DNA of 9,472 nucleotides. It comes from Pseudomonadota bacterium. GTDB lineage: Bacteria; Pseudomonadota; Gammaproteobacteria; UBA6186; Azoamicaceae. The translations under genes and the position numbers were made by a program. The stretch is from NCBI GenBank assembly GCA_021848375.1, contig JAJZUR010000056.1, forward strand, positions 1 through 9,472, read 5' to 3'. Under the pieces are notes generated by a model that saw only the letters and a list, made by a program, of their open reading frames with translations, made no database searches and was not told the DNA's origin. This document shows positions 1 to 7,374 of this stretch, one piece after another; positions within the stretch are counted from its first letter, which is position 1, and each line of letters opens with the position of its first letter.

Positions 1-42
1 ACGCTTTGATCCATTATAAGCGAATGATTTTTTTGGTCTTTT

Positions 43-119
<77 letters not shown>

Positions 120-146
120 GATAACGGGTTTTTATGCTGGAAGCAG

Positions 147-155
147 AGTATATCA
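147..155 (-). promoter_or_regulatory. Candidate extended -10 promoter for the tRNA
   Basis: The minus strand reads TGATATACT, which is a TGn extension joined to TATACT (5 of 6 matches to TATAAT). It lies between the rpoD stop and the tRNA and would start transcription about 20 nt before the mature 5' end. No good -35 lies 17 nt upstream, where a run of seven G occupies the spacer; extended -10 promoters can work without one. Promoter function is inferred from the motif only. Confidence 0.4.
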
Positions 156-172
156 CGCCCCCCCAACAAAAA

Positions 173-2059
173 TTAAGCCTTGCCTTCGCCTTTTTCTTCT
201 TCTAAAAAGCTTTTCAACTGTTCAGCGCGGCTGGGTTGCCGCAACTTCCGAAGCGCTTTCGCTTCGATTTGGCGGATACGTTCACGCGTTACGTCAAATT
301 GTTTACCAACTTCTTCTAATGTGTGATCGGTATTCATATCAATACCAAAACGCATCCGCAAAACTTTCGCTTCTCTTGGCGTTAAACCTGCTAAGATACG
401 GCGGGTTGCTTCGCGTAAGCCTTCCATTGTCGCGGAATCCAGGGGTGATTGCACATTAGCGTCTTCAATGAAGTCGCCTAAATGCGAGTCTTCATCATCC
501 CCAATCGGGGTTTCCATGGAAATAGGTTCTTTTGCAATCTTTAGCACTTTGCGGATTTTTTCTTCCGGCATCATTAAGCGTTTACCCAATTCTTCTGGGG
601 TTGGCTCGCGGCCCATTTCTTGTAACATTTGACGCTGCACGCGGTTCAATTTATTGATAGTTTCAATCATATGAACCGGAATACGAATGGTGCGCGCTTG
701 ATCGGCAATGGAGCGCGTAATCGCTTGACGAATCCACCAGGTAGCATAAGTTGAAAATTTATAACCGCGGCGATATTCGAATTTATCAACAGCTTTCATC
801 AAACCAATGTTACCTTCTTGGATCAAATCTAAAAATTGCAAGCCGCGATTGGTGTACTTTTTCGCAATGGAAATCACTAATCGAAGATTGGCTTCTACCA
901 TTTCCTTTTTCGCGCGCCGCGCTTTGGCTTCGCCAATCGACATGCGGCGGTTTAATTCTTTAATTTCAGGAATGGTTAATTCGGTTGCTCTTTCCAGTTC
1001 AATCAAATTCTGCTGCAAAGAAAGCAATGCATCTTTATGCGGTTCTAGCAAGGTTGAATAGACTTCCCCCGCCGCGATTTGCTCGGTTATCCACTTAGGA
1101 TCGGTTTCACGATTTGGGAAAGAACTGATGAAACGCTGGCGCGGCATTCTCGCTTTGTTCACACAAATATCCATCACTGCACGCTCAATTTTACGCACGC
1201 TTTCCAGCATATTACGCATGCCAGTCGTTAATTCGTCAAACACTCGTGGGACTAATTTAAAGCCAATTAAACATTCACCGAGACGTACCATTAAATTTTG
1301 GGTTTCTTCATGATGTCGACCCAATCTTTCAATAGCAGAATACGTTTCACGCTTTAAATCAAACAATTCATCAAAACGTCGTTTAGTTTCAATAAAATCT
1401 GGTTCAGAATCAAACCCTGTTCCTTCAGAACTTTCTTCTTCATCGACTTCATCCACCACTGCAACTGGGATTTCTTCAAAGGCAGGCACCGCGGATTCTT
1501 CAACCGCAACCGCTGCAGGTTGGCTATTATCAACAAAACCATTGATAATATCATTAACTTTTAATTCTCCCCGCTCGACACGATGAAATTCTTCCAACAT
1601 TAAATCTAATAAAGGTGGATATTGGGTAACCGTGAGTAATACTTCTTTAGCGCCTTCTTCAATGCGCTTAGCAATCGCAATTTCACCCGCGCGCGTTAAA
1701 AGTTCAACCGTGCCCATCTCGCGCATGTACATACGAACCGGATCAGCAGTGCGATCAAAAACCGTCTCAGCCGCAGCAGAAGCTTGCGCCGCTTCTTCTA
1801 CCACTTCTTCTGTAACAATGGTTTCCGTTTCTTCGCCAGAGGCCAACATCATGCCGCCAATATCCGACGACATTTCATAAACGGTGATGCCCTTTTCATC
1901 CAGGATCTGTACGACTTCTTCAATGGCTTGTTCAGGATCGATAACGTCTTCCGTCAAATATTCATTGACATCATCATAGGTCAAATAGCCCTTTTCCTCT
2001 CCCAGTGCAACTAAGAGCTTGATTTGCGCAGCTTGGCGATCTTTATCAACATAGCTCAT
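173..2059 (-). CDS. rpoD: RNA polymerase primary sigma factor RpoD (sigma-70)
   Basis: This is the housekeeping sigma factor that lets RNA polymerase recognise -10/-35 promoters. The 628-residue product covers the full family layout. Acidic region 1.1 is at about 1-80, region 1.2 includes DPVRMYMREMG at 106-116, and an acidic non-conserved region spans about 130-375. Regions 2.1-2.4 (about 376-450) are near identical to E. coli (NLRLVISIAKKYTNRG, FSTYATWWIRQAITRS). Region 3 is at about 455-530 and region 4 at about 545-612, with the helix-turn-helix ending VTRERIRQIEAKALRKLR. The ATG at 2059 has only a weak Shine-Dalgarno (AGAG), but it aligns with the family N terminus. It is the last gene of the rpsU-yqeY-dnaG-rpoD operon, 68 nt after dnaG. 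Oddities: the usual KLRHPSR of region 4.2 reads KLRQPSR here (Q608, codon CAA), and the C terminus has a charged extension (EEEKGEGKA) beyond the E. coli end. Confidence 0.98.
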   Translation of the reverse strand: MSYVDKDRQAAQIKLLVALGEEKGYLTYDDVNEYLTEDVIDPEQAIEEVVQILDEKGITVYEMSSDIGGMMLASGEETETIVTEEVVEEAAQASAAAETVFDRTADPVRMYMREMGTVELLTRAGEIAIAKRIEEGAKEVLLTVTQYPPLLDLMLEEFHRVERGELKVNDIINGFVDNSQPAAVAVEESAVPAFEEIPVAVVDEVDEEESSEGTGFDSEPDFIETKRRFDELFDLKRETYSAIERLGRHHEETQNLMVRLGECLIGFKLVPRVFDELTTGMRNMLESVRKIERAVMDICVNKARMPRQRFISSFPNRETDPKWITEQIAAGEVYSTLLEPHKDALLSLQQNLIELERATELTIPEIKELNRRMSIGEAKARRAKKEMVEANLRLVISIAKKYTNRGLQFLDLIQEGNIGLMKAVDKFEYRRGYKFSTYATWWIRQAITRSIADQARTIRIPVHMIETINKLNRVQRQMLQEMGREPTPEELGKRLMMPEEKIRKVLKIAKEPISMETPIGDDEDSHLGDFIEDANVQSPLDSATMEGLREATRRILAGLTPREAKVLRMRFGIDMNTDHTLEEVGKQFDVTRERIRQIEAKALRKLRQPSRAEQLKSFLEEEKGEGKA

Positions 2060-2127
2060 AACAATAATTCTCTATCAATGGCCAAAGGTTAGGCACGAGC
2101 ACTCCGATTCTACCGATTACTAACCGG

Positions 2128-3900
2128 TTAATCTACCCGATCTTTTTCCCTTTGTTCCAGTAAATGTTTTAAATGAGCTTTCTCTTCCATAGAAAGCACG
2201 CCCGTTTTGGCCTTTATCAATACTACTTCCATGGCCTGTTCTTGAGCCCGCTCTCGCAAACGCTGAATAGCACCCAAAAATTCCTGCTCTAATCCATTTT
2301 CTGGAATAGAGTTGGTGATGAGTTTTAACTCACTATAAGCAAACTGACTTGCACAATGATCTGGGAGCTTATCCCCAATCAATTCAGTACTAATCATAGG
2401 CTCTTGTCTCAGAACCTCAATAATAGCACAGAGAACTGTAGTCCCTGGGGTATCCGCCCCTTCAAACCCCTCACTTTCACCTATTTTCGAGAGCAACTCT
2501 CGATTTTTTAGCAATATCGCAGTCGCCCGATGGGCTGCAGAGGGCGGCAGCGCTGATCTAGGCTTATTGGCAAAGTTTCGGTTAGACAAAGGATATCGCT
2601 TTTGGTTCCCCGATTTTTTTCCTTGTATAACCCCGGAATCTACCCCGGACAGTTCTCCCAAACGATCATATAGCATTTGTTGTAATACCCCTTCGGGTAA
2701 TAATTTAATGAGAGGTTTGGCAAGTGTAATTAAGCGGGCACGACTGTCTAAATGATGTAAATCTAAATCCGCCGACACCTGTTCAAATAAAAAATCAGAC
2801 AGATGGAGCGCGCGATCAATTTGCGTTAAAAAAGCTTCTCTACCTTCCTTGCGCACAAAAGAATCCGGATCTTCTCCCGCGGGCAATAAAATAAATCGCA
2901 CCCGCCGGCCTTCTTTCATATGCGGTAAAATCATCGGTAAGGCACGCTTAGCAGCGGCTTTGCCTGCTTTATCGCCATCAAAACAAAAAATTAACTCGCT
3001 CGCTTGGCGAAATAAAACATCCACTTGTTTTTCGGTTAATGCAGTTCCTAAGGTTGCTACACAATTTTTAATATCCGCTTGTACCAAACTCACCACATCC
3101 ATATAACCTTCAACCACCACAAGACTGGTGAGTGAACGATTGGCGATCCGCGCTTCATATAAACCATATAATTCCTGACCTTTATTAAACACAACCGTTT
3201 CAGGAGAATTTAAGTATTTTGGCTCGCCCTCACTGTCAATGATGCGTCCCCCAAATCCAATCACACGTCCACGGCGATCTCGAATGGGAAACATGATGCG
3301 CTCGCGAAAACGATCATAAAAATGATCTGATTCTTTTTTAACAATTAACCCTGCGGCCAATAAAGCGTCTTGCCCGGCTTTATCAACTCCTAAATGTTTG
3401 ACTAACGCATCCCAACCGGGCGGCGCGAATCCTAACCCAAATCGCTTTGCCGTTTTACCGCTTAAACCACGATTTTTTAAATAAGTATGCACTTTTTGAA
3501 CGGCAGGATGTTCACGTAATTGTGTTTGATAAAATAACGCGGCTTTTTCTAAGCAGTCGTATACTGCTGCATACCGCGCGATTTGATGACTGTCTTTGGT
3601 TTCGATGGGGAGCGTTAACCCCGCTCGACTGGCCAATGCTTCCACTGCTTCAACAAAATGTAAACCCTCAAATTCCGTTAAAAATTGAATGGCATCTCCG
3701 CTCGCATTACAACCAAAGCAATGATAAAACTGCTTGACGGGACTCACTGAAAAAGACGGCGTTTTTTCCGTATGAAAAGGACAACGGGCAATATAATTAG
3801 CGCCCGCGCGCCGCAAACTCACACGCGCACCAATGACTTCCACGATATCGGTGCGAGCCAATAGATCTTCAATAAAAGATTGGGGAATTTGCCCCGTCAT
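2128..3900 (-). CDS. dnaG: DNA primase DnaG
   Basis: DnaG makes the RNA primers for lagging-strand synthesis and replication start, working with the DnaB helicase at the fork. The 590-residue product has all the expected parts. The N-terminal CHC2 zinc finger has ligands C40, H43, C61 and C64. The Toprim catalytic core has E264 (VVVEGYMD), D308 and D310 (CFDGDKAG), and D344 and D346 (GEDPDSF), each one residue off the E. coli numbers. A poorly conserved linker at about 425-455 is followed by a helical C-terminal domain (about 455-590), which in this family binds DnaB. The length is close to that of E. coli DnaG (581). The ATG at 3900 gives the standard N terminus (IPQSFIEDLLARTDIVEVI). It lies 13 nt after yqeY and 68 nt before rpoD, so co-transcription is expected. 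Confidence 0.98.
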   Translation of the reverse strand: MTGQIPQSFIEDLLARTDIVEVIGARVSLRRAGANYIARCPFHTEKTPSFSVSPVKQFYHCFGCNASGDAIQFLTEFEGLHFVEAVEALASRAGLTLPIETKDSHQIARYAAVYDCLEKAALFYQTQLREHPAVQKVHTYLKNRGLSGKTAKRFGLGFAPPGWDALVKHLGVDKAGQDALLAAGLIVKKESDHFYDRFRERIMFPIRDRRGRVIGFGGRIIDSEGEPKYLNSPETVVFNKGQELYGLYEARIANRSLTSLVVVEGYMDVVSLVQADIKNCVATLGTALTEKQVDVLFRQASELIFCFDGDKAGKAAAKRALPMILPHMKEGRRVRFILLPAGEDPDSFVRKEGREAFLTQIDRALHLSDFLFEQVSADLDLHHLDSRARLITLAKPLIKLLPEGVLQQMLYDRLGELSGVDSGVIQGKKSGNQKRYPLSNRNFANKPRSALPPSAAHRATAILLKNRELLSKIGESEGFEGADTPGTTVLCAIIEVLRQEPMISTELIGDKLPDHCASQFAYSELKLITNSIPENGLEQEFLGAIQRLRERAQEQAMEVVLIKAKTGVLSMEEKAHLKHLLEQREKDRVD

Positions 3901-3913
3901 AAGCTGTTGTTCT

Positions 3914-4372
3914 CTACGTCAACGGCAATTGATTCTTGAGCAATATGCCCACCTCGCCCATATCTGCTCGTCCTTGCAGTTGTGGTTTTAGGATAGCCAT
4001 GACTTTTGCCATATCTCGAACGGACACTGCACCCACTTCTTGGATTGCTGCTTGAATAAGGGATTTAACTTCTTCTGAACTTAACGGTGGCGGCAAAAAA
4101 GCTTGAATAATCTCAATTTCAAACGCTTCTTTCTGCACTAAATCGTCGCGCTTGGCGGCAGCAAATTGTTCAATAGAATCCCGTCGTTGCCGAATCATTT
4201 TATCTAAAATGCTTAAGACTTGTGTATCGTTTAACTCGATACGTTCATCCACTTCCACCTGCTTGATAGCGGCTTGGATCAAACGAATAACGCCCAATTT
4301 GGGTTTATCTTGGGCACGCATCGTTTCAACCATGCTTGCCTGAATTTTATTTTTTAAGGTTTCTTCTGCCAT
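3914..4372 (-). CDS. yqeY: GatB/YqeY domain protein
   Basis: This is a small helical protein of the YqeY family, whose fold matches the tail domain of the GatB amidotransferase subunit. That domain is associated with tRNA handling, but the role of the free-standing protein is not settled. Family features seen: an N-terminal basic helical segment (LKNKIQASMVETMRAQDK), then LGVIRLIQAAIKQVEVDER, an RRDSIEQF motif, the EIEIIQAFLPPPLS turn, and a C-terminal MAKVMAILKPQLQGRADMG block. The ATG at 4372 gives 152 residues, near the usual ~148-150. An in-frame ATG at 4399 would add nine residues with no family counterpart, and neither start has a strong Shine-Dalgarno. It sits between rpsU (75 nt upstream) and dnaG (13 nt downstream), as in Pseudomonas; E. 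coli lacks it here. Confidence 0.93.
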   Translation of the reverse strand: MAEETLKNKIQASMVETMRAQDKPKLGVIRLIQAAIKQVEVDERIELNDTQVLSILDKMIRQRRDSIEQFAAAKRDDLVQKEAFEIEIIQAFLPPPLSSEEVKSLIQAAIQEVGAVSVRDMAKVMAILKPQLQGRADMGEVGILLKNQLPLT

Positions 4373-4406
4373 CACACTTCGCCCCCGTTCCAAAACCATT
4401 ACGTTA

Positions 4407-4437
4407 GAGACCTAGTCTCAGAATCAAAGCGCGCGCT
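4407..4437 (-). other. Paired palindromes in the rpsU-yqeY gap
   Basis: Two inverted repeats lie in the 75-nt gap after rpsU. One is GAGAC-3 nt-GTCTC at 4407-4419. The other is the perfect 10-bp palindrome AGCGCGCGCT at 4428-4437, which could also pair with GCGCG at the end of rpsU. No T-run follows, so neither is a standard terminator. In E. coli the corresponding junction (rpsU-dnaG) holds an attenuating terminator that lowers dnaG expression relative to rpsU. A similar role here is inference. Confidence 0.3.
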
Positions 4438-4447
4438 AAGACAAATT

Positions 4448-4681
4448 TTAACGCGCCTCTCGTTGACCGTGCTGCGAAGCGCCGCCTGGCTGCTCACGCA
4501 TTAACTTTTTCAAATGACGCTTTCTTGCAGCAGCAGCTTTGCGTTTACGAATCGTTGATCCCTTTTGATAAAATTCACGGCGGCGAAGTTCTTTAGGAAT
4601 ACCCGCCTTTTCAACGGCTCTCTTAAAACGACGAATCGCGGAATCAACAGATTCCCCATCTCTAATACGAACACTTGGCAT
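4448..4681 (-). CDS. rpsU: 30S ribosomal protein S21
   Basis: This is a small, highly basic protein of the 30S subunit, important for initiation through its place near the anti-Shine-Dalgarno end of 16S rRNA. The 77-residue product keeps the S21 core: VRIRDGESVDSAIRRFKRAV, EKAGI, then LRRREFYQKGSTIRKRKAAA and RKRHLKKLMRE. E. coli S21 has 71 residues; the extra length here is a Gly/Gln/Arg-rich tail. The ATG at 4681 is chosen because a strong GAGGTG lies nine nt upstream, whereas the in-frame GTG at 4693 overlaps that site. It is the first gene of the operon with yqeY, dnaG and rpoD, and is divergent from tsaD. Confidence 0.97.
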   Translation of the reverse strand: MPSVRIRDGESVDSAIRRFKRAVEKAGIPKELRRREFYQKGSTIRKRKAAAARKRHLKKLMREQPGGASQHGQREAR

Positions 4682-4690
4682 TGAACACCA

Positions 4691-4696
4691 CACCTC
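4691..4696 (-). promoter_or_regulatory. Shine-Dalgarno of rpsU (fixes the start)
   Basis: The minus strand reads GAGGTG nine nt before the ATG at 4681. It overlaps the in-frame GTG at 4693, so that longer start is unlikely. Confidence 0.75.
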
Positions 4697-4724
4697 AAAA
4701 GTTAGTTACTTAAAATTAAACTCA

Positions 4725-4747
4725 TTGACAATTAAGCATGCTATTCT
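4725..4747 (+). promoter_or_regulatory. tsaD: Candidate tsaD promoter
   Basis: The 96-bp divergent gap has a perfect TTGACA at 4725-4730 and an extended -10-like TGCTATTCT at 4739-4747. These two are only 11 nt apart and cannot act together. Either the extended -10 works alone, giving a leader of about 24 nt, or TTGACA pairs with a poor hexamer (TAGACC, 4747-4752, spacing 16). A GGAAAGG ribosome site follows at 4767-4773. Confidence 0.35.
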
Positions 4748-4771
4748 AGACCACTCTACGAATATTGGAAA
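4743..4771 (-). promoter_or_regulatory. Candidate promoter of the rpsU-yqeY-dnaG-rpoD operon
   Basis: The minus strand has TTTCCA (4766-4771, 4 of 6 matches to TTGACA), a 17-nt spacer and TAGAAT (4743-4748, 5 of 6 matches to TATAAT). The predicted start is near 4736, giving a 5' leader of about 55 nt to the rpsU ATG. It overlaps the candidate tsaD -10 on the other strand and the tsaD ribosome-binding site. Confidence 0.4.
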
Positions 4772-4777
4772 GGTTTT

Positions 4778-5788
4778 ATGCGGATCCTCGGAATAGAAAC
4801 CTCATGTGATGACACTGGCGTAGCCCTTTTTGACGCTCAACTGGGATTATTAGCCCATGCAACGTACAGTCAAACAACGACCCATGCCCCTTACGGCGGT
4901 GTTGTCCCCGAATTAGCGTCTCGCGATCATACTCACAAACTACTCGCCGTCATCAATACCGTCATTCAAGAAGCAGAGATCGCTCCCCGCACGATAGATG
5001 GCATTGCGTATACCGCAGGTCCCGGTTTAAACGGCGCCTTATTGGTAGGGGCGGCCTTTGCCAAAGCCCTCGGATACGCCTGGAACATCCCCACTATTGG
5101 GATCCACCACATGGAAGGGCACTTGCTCGCTGCGATGCTGGAAGAGCCGGCGCCTACTTTTCCATTCATTTCCTTGTTGGTTTCGGGAGGACACACTCTG
5201 CTGGTCGAGGTTTTCACCATCGGCAAATATAAAATATTGGGTGAATCCCTAGATGATGCCGCGGGAGAGGCCTTTGATAAAATCGGAAAATTACTGGGGT
5301 TACCGTATCCAGGAGGACCAGCGCTCGCAAAGTTGGCGGAGGAGGGGGATCCTAAACGTTTTCATTTCCCAAGACCCTTAACCAACAGAGCGGGGTTAGA
5401 TTTTAGTTTTAGCGGATTAAAAACGTTTGCGCTCAATACCTTTCAAGGAACCAACCAATCAGAACAAGACAAAGCTGACATTGCTTATGCTTTTCAAGAA
5501 GCCGTTGTGGATACGTTATTTATTAAATGTAAGAGAGCTATCAAAGCGACAGGATTAAATCGATTAGTGATCGCTGGCGGCGTCGGTGCAAATCAACGCC
5601 TAAGATCCAAGCTAACCGAATTAACCACATCGGCAGGGACAGTGATTTATTACCCTAGATTGGAATTTTGTACTGATAATGGCGCAATGATTGCGTACGC
5701 TGGTTACCAACGTTTAAAACTTGGCTCTGATCCCACCTTAGAGATCCACGTGCATCCCCGTTGGCCAATGGACACTCTCAAAAAATAA
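4778..5788 (+). CDS. tsaD: tRNA N6-threonylcarbamoyladenosine synthase subunit TsaD
   Basis: TsaD transfers the threonylcarbamoyl group to A37 of tRNAs reading ANN codons, acting with TsaB and TsaE on the threonylcarbamoyl-AMP made by TsaC. The 336-residue product matches the usual family length. It carries the GIETSCDDT phosphate-binding start, the iron-binding HHMEGH with H111 and H115, the third ligand D300 (CTDNGAM), LLVSGGHT, DDAAGEAFDK, and the ATP-binding GGVGAN near 267-272. These metal residues fall at the same numbers as in E. coli. The ATG at 4778 follows GGAAAGG and begins with the conserved MRILGIETSCD. It is divergent from rpsU, an arrangement shared with E. coli. A solute-binding protein gene follows 64 nt later on the same strand and may be read through from it. 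Confidence 0.97.
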   Translation: MRILGIETSCDDTGVALFDAQLGLLAHATYSQTTTHAPYGGVVPELASRDHTHKLLAVINTVIQEAEIAPRTIDGIAYTAGPGLNGALLVGAAFAKALGYAWNIPTIGIHHMEGHLLAAMLEEPAPTFPFISLLVSGGHTLLVEVFTIGKYKILGESLDDAAGEAFDKIGKLLGLPYPGGPALAKLAEEGDPKRFHFPRPLTNRAGLDFSFSGLKTFALNTFQGTNQSEQDKADIAYAFQEAVVDTLFIKCKRAIKATGLNRLVIAGGVGANQRLRSKLTELTTSAGTVIYYPRLEFCTDNGAMIAYAGYQRLKLGSDPTLEIHVHPRWPMDTLKK

Positions 5789-5852
5789 TGCCACACTAAG
5801 AACCAAGGATTTAGTTGCCCTTAAGAAGCGATCTCAGCAGCGGAGGATATTC

Positions 5853-6638
5853 ATGCAGTTCATCAAACAAATGTTATTCGTCACAAGTTTACTTTTCATC
5901 AACACGCCACTCTTTGCACTCAATAAAGTGGTTATCTGTACCGACACTAACTTTTGGTATCCCTTCACCTATGTTAAAAATCAAGAAGCGGTTGGCTTGC
6001 ACATTGATATCATCAGTAAAGCGCTGCGCAATATTGGCTTAGAACCCATCTTTAAACCGACTTCTTGGAAAGAATGTTTAACGGAAGCAAAACTTGGCAT
6101 TGTCGATGCCGTTGCAACCGCGTCTTATCAAGATGATCGCTCTGCTTATTTAAATTACCCTGAAGGTGCAGCCGGTGATCGCAAATCTCCCTGGCGTGTT
6201 TCACAAGTCGGTTATGTGGTGATAACCGCAGCCACTAACAAGGATGACAAGCCGAATACGTACAAATTTGAAGGAGACTTCACGACGATACCGCAACCTG
6301 TTCGCGTGCCTATGCATTATTCCGTTATCCGTGATCTGGAAAAAGAAGGGTTAACCGTAAAAGCAGGAAAAAATTCTCTTGCAGATTTCAAGCAATTGAT
6401 TAAAGATCGAACCGGTTCAGTGGTTGATGTTGCAGAAGTTGCCGAACATTTTGGCACCCAGCCAGAATTTGCAGAAAAATTGGTGATTCAAAAACGCCCG
6501 CTCAATAATAAATCTTATTATTTAGCTTTTTCAAAAAAAGGCAAAGTGAGTATTGATGAAGCCAAAACCATTTGGCAAGAGATCGCCCGCGTGCGGGAAG
6601 ATAAAAAGGTGATGGCGGAGTTTTTGAAGAAGTATTAA
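5853..6638 (+). CDS. Periplasmic solute-binding protein, family 3-like (amino-acid type)
   Basis: Probably an exported binding protein of the bacterial extracellular solute-binding family 3 fold, which captures amino acids or similar small ligands. The 261-residue product begins with a clear Sec signal peptide: MQFIKQ, a hydrophobic core at about 7-20, and likely cleavage after FA at residue 22. The mature part then shows the family pattern: a first strand (KVVICTDTNFWYPFTY), an acidic helix start (GLHIDIISKALRNIG), the W-KECL segment, GIVDAVATASYQDDR, and the second-lobe ending ...YYLAFSKKGK. C29 and C74 could form a disulfide. The ATG at 5853 is preceded by GGAGG with a 6-nt gap. It lies 64 nt after tsaD and ends 39 nt from convergent plsY. 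No permease or ATPase gene is in the window, so the ligand and partner are unknown. A sensory or periplasmic non-transport role is possible. Confidence 0.82.
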   Translation: MQFIKQMLFVTSLLFINTPLFALNKVVICTDTNFWYPFTYVKNQEAVGLHIDIISKALRNIGLEPIFKPTSWKECLTEAKLGIVDAVATASYQDDRSAYLNYPEGAAGDRKSPWRVSQVGYVVITAATNKDDKPNTYKFEGDFTTIPQPVRVPMHYSVIRDLEKEGLTVKAGKNSLADFKQLIKDRTGSVVDVAEVAEHFGTQPEFAEKLVIQKRPLNNKSYYLAFSKKGKVSIDEAKTIWQEIARVREDKKVMAEFLKKY

Positions 6639-6677
6639 ACGTATATTAAATCGCATGTAATATTTTTGTTATATATG

Positions 6678-7268
6678 TTATATTTTTTTCCCAAGTCTTG
6701 GCTCTTCGCCATGTATCAAGCGCACAATATTACTGCGGTGCCGCCAAAAAAGAAGTATGCTGATAACAACAACTGGGATTGATAATTGGGCATTTTGTAA
6801 CCACGCCATATAGATGGGCACCATAACCGCTGCCACCAAAGAAGCAAGTGATACAATCCTAAATAAAAGCAAAGTCATCGCAAAAGTGGCAAACGACAAT
6901 AAACCCACAGGCCAAGATAAAGCAAAAATTGCACCTAAGGATGTTGCCACACCTTTCCCGCCTTGAAAGTTAAAAAATACCGGATAAAGATGCCCTAAAA
7001 ATACAGCAACCATGACACAACTGATAACCCAAGGATCCAAATCCATCTGGATTGCAATATAAACCGGGATAAAGCCCTTCAGAATATCTGCGATAAGGGT
7101 TGTTATCGCAGCGCTCTTATTACCCGAACGCAACACATTGGTTGCTCCAGGATTCTTGGAGCCAGACTTCCTGGGATCGGGTAAATCCATCAGACGGCAA
7201 ATGATCACGGCACTAGAGATAGAGCCGATACTATAGGCTGCGATACAGACAATAATAGGGATTAACAT
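6678..7268 (-). CDS. plsY: Acyl-phosphate:glycerol-3-phosphate acyltransferase PlsY
   Basis: PlsY is the integral membrane enzyme that moves an acyl group from acyl-phosphate (made by PlsX) to glycerol-3-phosphate, giving lysophosphatidate for phospholipid synthesis. With the ATG at 7268 the product has 196 residues. It contains all three family motifs: DPRKSGSKNPGATNVLRSGN (31-50), GHLYPVFFNFQGGKGVAT (92-109) and HRSNIVRLIHGEE (177-189). Several hydrophobic membrane segments lie between them, and the start GSISSA is the same as in E. coli. A TTG at 7304 would add twelve residues that do not align with the family, and the ribosome site of either start is weak. It is convergent with the binding-protein gene. 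In E. coli plsY keeps the same orientation relative to tsaD and rpsU, but there folB lies next to it, and folB is not seen here. Confidence 0.95.
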   Translation of the reverse strand: MLIPIIVCIAAYSIGSISSAVIICRLMDLPDPRKSGSKNPGATNVLRSGNKSAAITTLIADILKGFIPVYIAIQMDLDPWVISCVMVAVFLGHLYPVFFNFQGGKGVATSLGAIFALSWPVGLLSFATFAMTLLLFRIVSLASLVAAVMVPIYMAWLQNAQLSIPVVVISILLFWRHRSNIVRLIHGEEPRLGKKI

Positions 7269-7374
7269 CGATCTATCACAACGCAAAACAATGACTACCG
7301 TCAAGTAAAATATCAGGTTTTACCTCATATAAAGCAGGTTATCCAACTTTTGTAAATAATAAATCGAAAAAAAA

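Noticed and set aside
2121..2130. 10-bp palindrome TAACCGGTTA at the dnaG stop
   Set aside because: It is short, has no loop and no T-run, and includes the dnaG stop codon. It is not enough for a terminator or operator.
2107..2135. Possible internal rpoD promoter (TAGATT, 17 nt, TAGAAT on the minus strand)
   Set aside because: The -10 is good but the -35 matches only 3 of 6, and no sigma-32-type heat-shock motif is present. The operon promoter suffices.
6639..6677. Bidirectional terminator between the convergent binding-protein gene and plsY
   Set aside because: The 39 bp are almost all A and T, with no GC stem.
7305..7350. plsY promoter (TTTACA followed by TTTATA/TTATAT on the minus strand)
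   Set aside because: The -35 is fair, but no spacing of 16-18 gives a -10 with more than three matches.
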